Shown: positions 9,538-17,824 of the stretch, piece by piece
Layout of the letters: each line of letters begins with the position of its first letter
Position numbering within the stretch: position 1 is the first letter of the stretch
Source of the DNA: Bacillota bacterium
GTDB taxonomy: Bacteria > Bacillota > UBA4882 > UBA8346
Direction of reading: 5' to 3'
Length of the DNA stretch: 64,000 nucleotides
Assembly: GCA_023394955.1 (NCBI GenBank)
Contig: JAEWZY010000065.1
Location: forward strand, 1 to 64,000
Program-made: the position numbers and the translations under genes
Notes under the pieces: generated by a model
Told to the model about the DNA's origin: nothing
The model's input: the letters and a program-made list of their open reading frames with translations, nothing else
Databases searched by the model: none

Positions 9538-10437
9538 CTATTTCGCTCTTGGATGAGCGTGATCATAAACTTCACGAATCCGATCTTTCGTTAAATGAGT
9601 ATAAATCTGAGTTGTGGAGATGTCGGCATGTCCTAGCATCTCTTGGACCGATCTAAGGTCGGCGCCGTTCTCTAAAAGATGGGTCGCAAAAGAGTGTCTT
9701 AAAGTATGGGGTGTAATATCGATTTGGATATTCAAATTTTCGGCGTAACGTTTGATGATCTTCCAGAAGCCTTGTCTCGTGAGCCCCTTGCCGTGGTGGT
9801 TGAGGAAGAGCACTGTTTCAAAAGGAGTTGACGCTAGAAATTTCCGGGCGTGATCGGTATACATTTTTAAATACTTGGAAGCGATTGAACCAAGTGGTAC
9901 AATCCGTTCCTTGGAGCCTTTTCCGAAACACTTGATATAACCCATTTCTAAGTTAACATCATCCAATTTCAAAGCGATTAATTCCGATACCCGTAAACCG
10001 GTTGCATATAAAACTTCAAGCATTGCCCGGTCTCTAACTCCAATCGGATGTTTGAGATCTGGTTGATCCAACAATTGTTCTACATCTTCAACCGAAAGCA
10101 CTTTGGGAAGTTTCTTTTCTTGCTTGGGAGCGTCCAGGTTAATAGTAGGATTGCGTTCGATGACGCTCTCGCGGACCAAGAACTGAAAATAAGATTTAAT
10201 CGCCGCCAAACTCCTAGATAAAGTGGCGGTAGCTTTACCCTTAGATTGGAGTTGCAATAAATATCCGATCACTGTAGCTTGAGTTGTTTCTTTAATCTCC
10301 AAATTTTTCTTTTCTTTAAGATAAGTTAAGAATTGTTGAAGATCCCTGCCGTAAGACTCTAAAGTGTTCTTCGCTAAACCCCGTTCATCGGAAAGATAAT
10401 TAAGATAGTCCTGAAGATGATCTTGCAAAAGTGTCAA
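9538..10437 (-). CDS. xerD: Tyrosine recombinase XerD
   Basis: This 299-residue site-specific recombinase has the standard XerC/D layout: an N-terminal SAM-like core-binding domain (about 1-90) and a C-terminal catalytic domain. The catalytic set is complete: Arg149 in ATGLRVSEL, Lys173 in FGKGSKER, His244 and Arg247 in HTLRHSF, His270 in LGHADIST, and Tyr279 in TQIYTH. It resolves chromosome dimers at dif with a partner recombinase. No integrase-type att sites or phage genes are nearby, and its place downstream of spoIIM matches the conserved Firmicutes order, so it is the housekeeping copy rather than a mobile-element integrase. XerC versus XerD is decided mostly by context. Confidence 0.9.
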   Translation of the reverse strand: MTLLQDHLQDYLNYLSDERGLAKNTLESYGRDLQQFLTYLKEKKNLEIKETTQATVIGYLLQLQSKGKATATLSRSLAAIKSYFQFLVRESVIERNPTINLDAPKQEKKLPKVLSVEDVEQLLDQPDLKHPIGVRDRAMLEVLYATGLRVSELIALKLDDVNLEMGYIKCFGKGSKERIVPLGSIASKYLKMYTDHARKFLASTPFETVLFLNHHGKGLTRQGFWKIIKRYAENLNIQIDITPHTLRHSFATHLLENGADLRSVQEMLGHADISTTQIYTHLTKDRIREVYDHAHPRAK

Positions 10438-10609
10438 CTCCTTTAGTTAACTTAAAGCGTTTTCATAATCTGTCCCTAATTTACAGAAACAAATTTTTTA
10501 ATTAAAGCTTAGATCATAAAAACCGCTAAAACTTCAACATAAAATGAGTTCGACAACGACAATACTAATCCTCTTTTTTAGCTTACAGGAAAGATTTCCA
10601 ATTCAGTCA

Positions 10610-11239
10610 CTAGATTACTTTAATCAGCCATGCTGTAAACAACGGGGTTATGTATCCTTGAATAAGACCGGCAAAAGTCATAATCAATAACACCACCAGA
10701 GTTAAAACAGCGCACTTAACAAGCTCTTCGCCAACCGCCACCTGTTTCTTGGTGAAACGAATTTTTGTCAAAGCCGCGGCAATATCGATAATAGCGATCA
10801 CCATTAGAAATAAAGCCGGTATAATCAATAAATTATGAGGTATTACACTGGTTAAAATCAATACTAGGCCTTTAAACCCCATCGTTCTTAGTAAAAAACT
10901 AATACTATAGCCGATGATAAAGCCACGAGTAAAAATTAACAACAAAGCTAACGGCAGACCGATTACACTAATACCCATAAAAAACAAAAAGAAAACGGTT
11001 TTAAGATTAGCTACTATGGTCTGACGCGTATAGACACTATTGGGAATAATAATTTCACCATGAAGCCCTTGATTAAGATAACCCAAAAGATTATCGCTTT
11101 GTGCCGGATCTAAAACTCCGGTTGCTAAAACACCAAAGATGATACCCATTATAAATAATATTAATACTAAGATAACCAAAAAAATTCGCTCTCTAAAGTA
11201 TTCCTGTATAATAAGACGCAAGCGTAAAAAAAAGAGCAT
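10610..11239 (-). CDS. spoIIM: Stage II sporulation protein M
   Basis: This 209-residue membrane protein has five or six hydrophobic helices and matches SpoIIM in length and motifs: an N-terminal basic REYFRERIFL segment, a GYLNQGLHG loop, FTRGFIIGYSISFLL and VLTSVIPHNLLIIPALFL. SpoIIM forms the DMP complex with SpoIID and SpoIIP, which remodels septal peptidoglycan during engulfment. Its presence indicates an endospore former. It is followed 170 bp downstream by xerD and preceded by a conserved hypothetical gene and a Nudix hydrolase gene. That is the usual nudF-spoIIM-xerD order of Bacillota. A mother-cell sigma-E promoter is expected upstream, but I cannot point to one with confidence. Confidence 0.93.
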   Translation of the reverse strand: MLFFLRLRLIIQEYFRERIFLVILVLILFIMGIIFGVLATGVLDPAQSDNLLGYLNQGLHGEIIIPNSVYTRQTIVANLKTVFFLFFMGISVIGLPLALLLIFTRGFIIGYSISFLLRTMGFKGLVLILTSVIPHNLLIIPALFLMVIAIIDIAAALTKIRFTKKQVAVGEELVKCAVLTLVVLLIMTFAGLIQGYITPLFTAWLIKVI

Positions 11240-11376
11240 CCTATCCCCTCCCCTTGTCCACTATTTAATTATTATGGTCAAGCTAGGGAATTTATGCTTA
11301 AACGATATTACACATTGAACGCCGCGTTACGCGATTTAAATTAATATTAAAAAAGCAAAGCTTATACTTTGTGACA

Positions 11377-12060
11377 TTAAACTGATTCTATATTTAGAAA
11401 CCCTTCCCCAATAGCCATTTTTAATAAGTATTCTCCTGCCAGCACATCTTCTAAAGAATTACTGCTGGCTGCGACAATTGTAATCCCGGAATTTAGTTTG
11501 GAAGCAGTTTCAAGAGCACGCAAAACTCCGATTCGGGCCGGTTCACTACCTTTTTTCAAAGGAGTCCGAGCTACGGTAGCAGTTAACACAGCTGGAGCTC
11601 CATTATTGTAAGCTGCGTCAAAAGCTACTCCCCCGGTGTCGGTAACGAAGAGAGCCACTTTTTCATTGAAATCGGCCATCTTAGTGATCTCACTTCCAAT
11701 ATTGGGTATGATCAACCCGGCTTCCGCCCCGGAACGGACTACTCCGGCTAAGGCCAATTCGGCGTGTTTTTTTCGCTCTTCGTCATCTCCATATCTTGGT
11801 TCGGCGATCACGATTAAAGGCGTCTTATGTTTAAGCGCTTTTTTACCGGCTAGGTATCCGATTCGATCCGGGTTAAGATTAACCGGGGCTTTACATCCGG
11901 TGGGAGATGCGCCGAAAACTGCCAATGCTCCTGTTTCCAACGCAGCTTCAGCGCTGGTCGACATATCGATTACATCGACAATAACCACTACATCGCCTCG
12001 CCTTGCGCCTTCCACCGCTCCGCTGGCATTGAACGTTAGATTCAATGTTGGCACCGACAA
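11377..12060 (-). CDS. Conserved protein distantly resembling 2-phosphosulfolactate phosphatase (ComB fold)
   Basis: This is a 227-residue soluble protein. Its N-terminus (VVVIVDVIDMSTSAEAALE) resembles the DVLRASTTxxxAL signature of ComB phosphatases, and a C-terminal SLEDVLAGEYLL resembles their conserved end. Between them are GYLAGKKAL and VALFVTDTGGVAFDAAYNNG. The Arg after DV in ComB is replaced, so the enzymatic call is unsafe. It lies between the Nudix hydrolase gene and spoIIM. A sulfolactate (coenzyme M) role is unlikely in a Clostridium-like organism, which suggests a recruited function in this conserved cluster. I regard the fold match as plausible and the function as unknown. Confidence 0.6.
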   Translation of the reverse strand: MSVPTLNLTFNASGAVEGARRGDVVVIVDVIDMSTSAEAALETGALAVFGASPTGCKAPVNLNPDRIGYLAGKKALKHKTPLIVIAEPRYGDDEERKKHAELALAGVVRSGAEAGLIIPNIGSEITKMADFNEKVALFVTDTGGVAFDAAYNNGAPAVLTATVARTPLKKGSEPARIGVLRALETASKLNSGITIVAASSNSLEDVLAGEYLLKMAIGEGFLNIESV

Positions 12061-12162
12061 TTACTTCACCCATTCCCGGCAAACTTCTCTAAATAGTTAT
12101 GTTAAATATCTAATTTTCATAATAATTATTTTCATATCTTTGAAAGATTCTAACCAATGACC

Positions 12163-12705
12163 TTACCATAACTTCTTCATTTCAACCATTGAGATAGTCA
12201 AGGCTGTTTTGCCGTCGATGAAGCTATCACTGTTTAAATGGCCTAATACATCCGCTTTCGATAAGCGGACAATCTCCAGGAATTCATCAGGGTCACGCTC
12301 TAACTGAGCTGGTTCTAATTGGGTGGCCAAATATAAATGAATAATTTCATTGGTAAAACCCGGAGTTGTCCAAACCGAAGCCAAATGCATCAGTTTACCA
12401 GGTTGGTACCTGATTTCTTCCGCTAACTCCCGACGAATGCATGCGACCGGGTCTTCTCCGGTCTCTAATTTGCCGGCGGGAATTTCTAAAATTACTTCAC
12501 CGGCGGGATAACGGAATTGTTTTACTAAAAGTGCCGTCCCATCATCTAAGAGCGGTAAGGCGGCAACCGCCCCCGGGTGTTTTAAGTATTCCCGGGTCGC
12601 GGTTTTTCCATTAGGGAGCACTACCCGGTCCCGGTGAAAATCTAAAAAATTTCCTTTATGAATTAATTCATTTACCTGAAATACTTCTTTTAAATTCCGA
12701 TTCAT
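12163..12705 (-). CDS. nudF: Nudix hydrolase, ADP-ribose pyrophosphatase
   Basis: This 180-residue protein hydrolyses ADP-ribose-type nucleoside diphosphate sugars to AMP and a sugar phosphate. The Nudix box runs from about Gly78 to residue 100 (GKLETGEDP ... RRELAEEI), with the catalytic glutamates in REL-EE. The final Gly of the consensus is replaced. Upstream the ADPRase features RYPAGEVILEIPAG and LVKQFR are present, and the helix after the box leads to TTPGFTNEIIHLYLA, typical of the NudF/YqkG group. It starts 4 bp after the DUF3866 gene, so the two are co-transcribed. ATG is preceded by GGAGTG. The same neighbours occur beside spoIIM in many Clostridia. Confidence 0.9.
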   Translation of the reverse strand: MNRNLKEVFQVNELIHKGNFLDFHRDRVVLPNGKTATREYLKHPGAVAALPLLDDGTALLVKQFRYPAGEVILEIPAGKLETGEDPVACIRRELAEEIRYQPGKLMHLASVWTTPGFTNEIIHLYLATQLEPAQLERDPDEFLEIVRLSKADVLGHLNSDSFIDGKTALTISMVEMKKLW

Positions 12706-12709
12706 CTTT

Positions 12710-13822
12710 TCACTCCATTAACCTTGATAACGAGCCTAATCGATCGCTCCTGGCCAAACCGGCTAAGATTCCACCTATTATTGTATGACGAAAAAACCAA
12801 GGATCATCCGTGATTCCCCGTCCCATGGTAGTCGTTGGCAGTCCGGATTCTTGGAAAAGGTTTAACGCTTCGCTAGTATCATTAATTAGATACCATTGGT
12901 GCCGGTCCAGCAAGTTATCTTTTTTGATCAAGGTTTTTATCTCTTCCAATAGATCTCCGTTCAAGTCTGCGGATAAACCGACTAACGCCGGATGGTTGGC
13001 GAAATCAAGGATAGTAAGGCTATGGTGACTAATACCCCGGTGCCTTTCCCGTAAGTCGGCAAAACTCACCCTCGGAACAGCCACCGGAATTCCGCCCAAC
13101 CGGGTTATTAAATCCAAGATCCAGGACTGTTCGATCCCGCTAAAGCCGAGCTTGGTTCCGGTCCCAACAATACCAGGGCCAGAGGCTACAATAATCAAAT
13201 CAGGTTTAATTCCTTGGTAGGCCGTTAATAAGGCGGAAGGAACGCTAACCGCTTCCAAATCGCCGCCGAAAGCTTGCCCTGCGGTGATGGTCAGTTCCAA
13301 CAGCCCTTTTGCTTTTAAGTCCCGGACCAATCCACTAAGGGCGATGGGTAAGGCTGCGGTATCAGTCATAATATAGGCTATCTTCGGAATATAATCCAGA
13401 CAACTCCTGAACCCGAGGATCACTCCGGGAAGCATACTATGTAAAGGCGCGGCGATTACCGGTGTCCCGTTTAACGAAACGGCTTCAACCAATCCCTCAT
13501 GAAAAGGACTGGCAGCTTCCTCAGCCGCCAGTACCGAAAATTGCCATGGAGTATATCGCAATTTCATAATATGCCCATCAGTTTCAGGATGGTTATAATC
13601 AGAATCAGGAATTACAAAATAACGTCCTCCTGTTCCTAAACCCAGCTCAACCGCAGTGATATTTAAGCTTACCCGGTCACCGGCTGTTAATTTACGATTG
13701 AGTCCTAGATAATTGTAGGCTTTCATCGGTAAAGAACGGTTATCCACTTGAACCAAGAGTTCTTGCATTTCAGGGCATTCATAAAGAACGGCCAGAATTT
13801 GGCCTTTGGCAACTAGCATCAT
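12710..13822 (-). CDS. DUF3866 family protein
   Basis: This 370-residue soluble protein matches DUF3866 by layout. A short N-terminal beta domain (GQILAVLYECPEMQELLVQV) is followed by the family phrase LNITAVELGLGTGGRYFV. A larger alpha/beta part then contains MKLRYTPWQFSVLAAEE, HSMLPGVILGF and ASGPGIVGTGTKLGFSG. The last segment, rich in small residues, suggests nucleotide or phosphate binding. The function of the family is not established. It is widespread in Firmicutes next to nudF and spoIIM, as here, with the Nudix gene only 4 bp downstream. ATG-ATG is preceded by GAGG. Confidence 0.8.
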   Translation of the reverse strand: MMLVAKGQILAVLYECPEMQELLVQVDNRSLPMKAYNYLGLNRKLTAGDRVSLNITAVELGLGTGGRYFVIPDSDYNHPETDGHIMKLRYTPWQFSVLAAEEAASPFHEGLVEAVSLNGTPVIAAPLHSMLPGVILGFRSCLDYIPKIAYIMTDTAALPIALSGLVRDLKAKGLLELTITAGQAFGGDLEAVSVPSALLTAYQGIKPDLIIVASGPGIVGTGTKLGFSGIEQSWILDLITRLGGIPVAVPRVSFADLRERHRGISHHSLTILDFANHPALVGLSADLNGDLLEEIKTLIKKDNLLDRHQWYLINDTSEALNLFQESGLPTTTMGRGITDDPWFFRHTIIGGILAGLARSDRLGSLSRLME

Positions 13823-13832
13823 AGCCTCTTAT

Positions 13833-14141
13833 CTACCTTCGGTTTCGTTTGAGAAGATGGGTCGGGGTATACATCAACTCCGTATAGAACAATTTTCGCT
13901 CCAGTTGGTCGATACGCGCTTGATATTGATTAAAACGCAAGTCATTATCGCTCTTCCAGAGAAGAACAAAACCCCAACCGCAGATTAAAAAGGTAATTAA
14001 AAATGATAACGGCTCGAAAAGATCAAACTTTAAATACCAAAATATAGAAAAAATTGACACTTGTAAAAGAAATAATCCGAAATAATAATTATTATCTCTG
14101 GTAGGTTTCCATTTTATCCATTTATTAATTAATTCCCGCAT
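13833..14141 (-). CDS. Small membrane protein with C-terminal coiled coil
   Basis: This protein has about 102 residues, no recognised family, and two hydrophobic segments (around 16-34 and 40-58 counted from ATG 14141). They are followed by a charged helix, QARIDQLERKLFYTELMY, with heptad character. The frame stays open to 14222, but ATG at 14141 is preceded by GGAGG at ten bases and overlaps the end of scpB by 17 bp, so it is the likely start with translational coupling. It lies between scpB and the DUF3866 gene. The place suggests an accessory membrane protein of the scp operon; the role is not known. Confidence 0.65.
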   Translation of the reverse strand: MRELINKWIKWKPTRDNNYYFGLFLLQVSIFSIFWYLKFDLFEPLSFLITFLICGWGFVLLWKSDNDLRFNQYQARIDQLERKLFYTELMYTPTHLLKRNRR

Positions 14142-14706
14142 CGATTTCAACCTCCGTCGGTTCCGTTTCACTATTAGGAGCGGATTTTTGGCCGATCCAC
14201 TCCGGTATTTTAGGCAATTCATTTAAGTCATTAAGTCCGAAATACTTTAAAAATTGTTTAGTAGTACAGTACATAATCGGCCGTCCCGGACTTTCTTTAC
14301 GTCCCGCCTCTTCAATTAAACCTTTATCGGCTAACGTTGTGATAGCGCTTTCCACGCTTACGCCGCGCAAGGCTTCAATCTCGGCTTTGGTTATCGGTTG
14401 TTTATAAGCTACGATGGCCAAAGTCTCAATAGCTGCTTGTGACAGACCGACATTCCGCGGTACTTTTTGAAGTTTATCAATATATGGCGCGCACTCGGGA
14501 TGAGTGCAAAATTGAAAGCCATTCGCTACTTCATGAATTTGAATACCCCGTTTATGATGTTGATATTCTTCGACCAAATCAAAGATGATTTGTTTCACTG
14601 TATGTTCGCTAATACCGACAATCTCCCCGATGGTTTTAGCGGTAATCGGTTCGAAAGATGCAAAGATTAACGATTCAATAATTGCCCGGGCCATTATCAA
14701 GTTCAT
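14125..14706 (-). CDS. scpB: Segregation and condensation protein B
   Basis: This 193-residue protein is the winged-helix kleisin-partner subunit of the bacterial SMC-ScpAB condensin. Two winged-helix domains are recognisable. Typical phrases are ARAIIESLIFASFEPITAK at the N-terminus and LSQAAIETLAIVAYKQPITK followed by IEALRGVSVESAITTLADKG and ESPGRPIMYCTTKQFLKYFGL. The start ATG overlaps the scpA stop by 4 bp, a standard scpA-scpB arrangement, and the length fits the family. The acidic C-terminal tail is variable in homologues. Confidence 0.96.
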   Translation of the reverse strand: MNLIMARAIIESLIFASFEPITAKTIGEIVGISEHTVKQIIFDLVEEYQHHKRGIQIHEVANGFQFCTHPECAPYIDKLQKVPRNVGLSQAAIETLAIVAYKQPITKAEIEALRGVSVESAITTLADKGLIEEAGRKESPGRPIMYCTTKQFLKYFGLNDLNELPKIPEWIGQKSAPNSETEPTEVEIDAGIN

Positions 14707-15449
14707 GCCGTATTACTCACCTTTTCAGGGATTGAGATTAAAATTTCTCCAAAAACCAACGATTGTGAGGCTGATATCTTCCGGAGCCTAATTAATTCCA
14801 AGACAGCTAAAAAACAGGTGATCAGGCCTAATTTAGTCTTGACTTCGAAGAATACTTTTTTAAAGAGCATCTTACCTTCCTTGCTTACCAAGTCCATGAT
14901 CTCAGTCATCCGCTGTTTAATGGAGACTTCCTGTTTGGGAAGGGATTGGATGGGTTTTTCTTCAAGACTGTCTAAAATTATCTTAAAGGCGTCAACCAGA
15001 TCCCAAATGGAAAGATCCTTAAGAGGATCGACCGCCGCAGTAATCTTTTTATCAGCAAACTCTCCGCCGCTACGAGTAAAAACCAATGATTGATCAGTCT
15101 CCAACTTTTGTAAAGTAAGGGAAGCTTCCTTGATCTTTTTATATTCAATTAGTTTTTGGGCAAGTTCCCAACGAGGGTCCGCTTGATTTTCTTCGATGGT
15201 ATCTTCCGGATTAAGGCTACTCTGGGGAAGCAACATTTTAACTTTGATCTGCATTAAGGTGGCGGCCATTACTAAAAAGTCACCGACTACCTCTAAATTA
15301 AACATTTGTAGCGTTTGGAGATAATCCAAATATTTTTCAGTAATAATCGCAATTGGAATATTATAAATATCGACTTCTTCCTTTTCGATTAGATGAAGGA
15401 GTAAATCGAGAGGGCCCTGAAAGACATCTAATTTGATCTCATAGTCCAT
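14703..15449 (-). CDS. scpA: Segregation and condensation protein A
   Basis: This 248-residue kleisin bridges the SMC heads in the condensin complex. The N-terminal signature YEIKLDVFQGPLDLLLHLIE is clear, followed by DIYNIPIAIITEKYLDYL and a long central helical part. The C-terminal winged helix contains FFEVKTKLGLITCFLAVLEL and LRKISASQSLVFGEI. It is 4-bp coupled to scpB downstream. The gene upstream is an HD-domain phosphohydrolase and then lysA, a neighbourhood seen in many Clostridia. Confidence 0.96.
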   Translation of the reverse strand: MDYEIKLDVFQGPLDLLLHLIEKEEVDIYNIPIAIITEKYLDYLQTLQMFNLEVVGDFLVMAATLMQIKVKMLLPQSSLNPEDTIEENQADPRWELAQKLIEYKKIKEASLTLQKLETDQSLVFTRSGGEFADKKITAAVDPLKDLSIWDLVDAFKIILDSLEEKPIQSLPKQEVSIKQRMTEIMDLVSKEGKMLFKKVFFEVKTKLGLITCFLAVLELIRLRKISASQSLVFGEILISIPEKVSNTA

Positions 15450-15575
15450 TTCAAACCTACTTCGAAAATAGTCCCTTTATAACAGCCAAGAGACGCGAGA
15501 CGTAATACGTGAGCGTTCAAGCAATCCTCATCTTTAACATCCCTCAGCCCCAGGATAAGCCGGCGTTTTTATAAG

Positions 15576-16103
15576 CTAATTTTTACTATCGGCTGTCTGT
15601 AGCCATGTTAATTCCGGACTCTGACCATCACGCGGAGGATCGTGATGCCTCCTGATCATCTCCACTACAGCCGATTCAATTCCGAAAATCTTGGCCATGT
15701 GGGCTCCACGGGCGGGATGAATCAAATCTACATAACAGCCGTACTTAACCTTTTCCCACCTGGATTTAGGATTGGTAATGGCTAACTTGCCACGAAGAGT
15801 CGGTTTTAACCTGCGGACCATTCCCACAAACAACCTGCTCAACAAGGTGAAGTCACCTTCTACTTTTCCAATATCATGCAACAAAGCAGCCTTAACCAAT
15901 GCTTTGATTTTAACCCCCCGCAAATAAGCGGCTTGGGTAAGAACAGTCCGGGCGACAGCCAAAGAATGGCGCTGATCAACCTTGCTCATTTGGGAAAAGA
16001 GAAATTTACCGGCATCATCAAGATAATCATCGATTATTTTTTGCTCTTCTTTATTCATCCCAGGAATCCACCCACTAAAGATTCGTTTCAATACCCCAAC
16101 CAA
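15576..16103 (-). CDS. HD-domain phosphohydrolase
   Basis: This protein of about 175 residues has a metal-dependent HD fold. Metal-binding residues visible are His46 (QRHSLAVA), His76-Asp77 in LLHDIGK, and a later HPARGAHMAKIFGI ... RRHHDPP run. The arrangement matches the small HDIG proteins found beside lysA and scpA in Clostridia, annotated only as HD-domain proteins. The reading begins with TTG at 16103 with a weak GAGAG upstream; an internal ATG at Met16 would remove little. The natural substrate is unknown. It is separated by about 125 bp from both neighbours. Confidence 0.82.
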   Translation of the reverse strand: MVGVLKRIFSGWIPGMNKEEQKIIDDYLDDAGKFLFSQMSKVDQRHSLAVARTVLTQAAYLRGVKIKALVKAALLHDIGKVEGDFTLLSRLFVGMVRRLKPTLRGKLAITNPKSRWEKVKYGCYVDLIHPARGAHMAKIFGIESAVVEMIRRHHDPPRDGQSPELTWLQTADSKN

Positions 16104-16228
16104 AAAGCATCTCTCAAAGGATTAATTATTTTCAGACTTAAAAAGCCAAGATCTTTTTAAGGTAACCTTTAGTTCTTCGCCACTATTAAGATGATTTCCT
16201 CCCCTAGAAGTCCAAAATGGAAAAAGAA

Positions 16229-17572
16229 TCAGGAACAATTGCCGAAAACAGCCGAAATTTTTTGCAACCGTACCGGTATTCGATCTAACGAAATCAGATC
16301 TTGATAAGTTTCACGGGCTACTATTAGATCCGCTTGTCCATTGATGACCGAAACCATGGCCGGTCTCGGCAACCGATTATAATTGCTGGCCATTGAATAA
16401 TTGTAGGCGCCAGTTGAAAAGATAGCTAAAATATCTCCGGATTCCGGTTGGGCAAGATGAACATCCCAAATCAACATATCTCCTGATTCACAACATTTAC
16501 CGGTTACTGTAACTAGTTTTTCAGGCTTGAGATTAGCTTTGTTGGCAATAATCCCTTCGTACTCAGCTTGGTATAACGCCACTCTCGGATTATCGGCCAT
16601 TCCACCGTTAACTGCCAAGTAACACCTTATTTCAGGAAGTTCTTTAATGCTGCCGACAGTATACAAAGTAGTTCCTGCCTCTCCCACCAAAGAGCGGCCT
16701 GGTTCTAAAATCAATTTGGGAAGAGGATAATTTCGGCTTTGAGCTTCCTCCTTGACCGCGCCACCGATGAGATTCACGCAAGACTCGATGGTTGCCGGCT
16801 CATCTCCTTCACGATACACAATTCCAAGTCCGCCACCCATGTCTAAAACCTCGGCCTCAAATCCGGTCAGCCGCCGCAAGTCATCTAAAAAATCGAACAT
16901 TACTTTAACAGCCAATTTATAAGGTTCAATATCAAAAATCTGCGAACCGATATGACAATGGATTCCTTTAACTTCAATTCCGGGCAGAGCTAGCGCGTGA
17001 CTAATAACTTGGCGGGCTACCCCGTCTTGGATCCCCAGTCCAAACTTGGAATCCTGTTGGCCGGTTTGGGTGTAAGAATGAGTATGGGCTTCGACTCCCG
17101 GAGTTAATCGGAATAAAACCGAAGCTTTTTTACCTTTTTGAAGGGCCAAAGCGTTTAAATTCTCAAGTTCGTAAAGGTTGTCCACGACAACTATTCCCAC
17201 TCCGTATTCCAACGCCATTCGTAATTCTTCGGGAGATTTGTTATTGCCATGGAAGAAAATTTTTTTCATCGGAAAACCCGCTTTATAAGCGGTGTAAAGT
17301 TCACCGCCGGAAACTACATCCATGCCGAGTCCTTCCTCATCGATGATTCGGCTAACAGCCATGGTCATCAAGGCCTTACTGGCATATATAACCATCAAGT
17401 CCGGGTAAATGGAGGCTAAGTTTTCTCGGTAGCTACGGCATTGGGAGCGAACCATCGCTTCATCCAACACATATAAAGGAGTCCCAAAATCACGAACTAA
17501 TTCAACCGTATCGCAACCGCCAATCTCTAAATGTCCAGCTGTATTTACCCGCATATTGCCACGTAACTTCAT
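16229..17572 (-). CDS. lysA: Diaminopimelate decarboxylase
   Basis: This 447-residue PLP enzyme catalyses the last step of lysine synthesis, meso-diaminopimelate to L-lysine plus CO2. An alanine-racemase-like barrel carries the PLP lysine in VIYASKAL near the N-terminus, followed by HGNNKS, IKGIHCHIGSQIFD, GGGLGI and EPGRSLVGEAG. The C-terminal beta domain shows the substrate motif CCESGD and a GAYNYSMASNYN stretch. ATG has AAGGAGG eleven bases upstream. It is probably transcribed alone from its own promoter at 17663-17692, with an intrinsic-terminator-like hairpin in its short leader. The length and motifs are normal. Confidence 0.95.
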   Translation of the reverse strand: MKLRGNMRVNTAGHLEIGGCDTVELVRDFGTPLYVLDEAMVRSQCRSYRENLASIYPDLMVIYASKALMTMAVSRIIDEEGLGMDVVSGGELYTAYKAGFPMKKIFFHGNNKSPEELRMALEYGVGIVVVDNLYELENLNALALQKGKKASVLFRLTPGVEAHTHSYTQTGQQDSKFGLGIQDGVARQVISHALALPGIEVKGIHCHIGSQIFDIEPYKLAVKVMFDFLDDLRRLTGFEAEVLDMGGGLGIVYREGDEPATIESCVNLIGGAVKEEAQSRNYPLPKLILEPGRSLVGEAGTTLYTVGSIKELPEIRCYLAVNGGMADNPRVALYQAEYEGIIANKANLKPEKLVTVTGKCCESGDMLIWDVHLAQPESGDILAIFSTGAYNYSMASNYNRLPRPAMVSVINGQADLIVARETYQDLISLDRIPVRLQKISAVFGNCS

Positions 17573-17604
17573 AATAAAGTTCCTCCTTCAACTCAGTTGC
17601 ATAT

Positions 17605-17646
17605 AAAAAACGTTCCGGAAGAAGGGAGACCCTTTGTTCCGGAAAC
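17605..17646 (-). terminator. Terminator-like hairpin inside the lysA leader
   Basis: A stem formed by CCGGAA-type repeats and AAGGG/CCCTT (about 15 bp with one bulge) is followed by GTTTTTT on the minus strand. It lies between the lysA promoter and its ribosome site, about 20-60 bases after the expected transcription start, so it could attenuate lysA. No lysine-riboswitch core is visible. Confidence 0.65.
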
Positions 17647-17662
17647 AAACCAATTTCGTTTA

Positions 17663-17692
17663 ATTTTAACATTTTTTTCTGAAAAACGTCAA
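17663..17692 (-). promoter_or_regulatory. Sigma-A promoter of lysA
   Basis: TTGACG (17687-17692) and TAAAAT (17663-17668) lie on the minus strand with an 18-bp spacer, about 90 bp upstream of the lysA start codon. Confidence 0.7.
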
Positions 17693-17824
17693 GTAAAACA
17701 ATGAATTTCAATATCAATGCGTAAAGGGCGAGGCTGGGGGAGAGAAAAAACTTTAAACGCTAGTTCACTTAATCTAATACTTAAATGGCTTAATCACCCA
17801 TGGCTTTAACTCGGACCTTCCCCT

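Noticed and set aside
9538..10437. Integrase of a mobile element
   Set aside because: The tyrosine recombinase sits in the standard spoIIM-xerD context with no phage or transposon genes and no att repeats.
17502..17717. 71-codon frame overlapping the start of lysA
   Set aside because: It covers the lysA leader and hairpin in a different frame, without a ribosome site.
17573..17824. Lysine riboswitch upstream of lysA
   Set aside because: The promoter lies too close to the gene for a 170-nt aptamer, and no L-box core motifs were seen.
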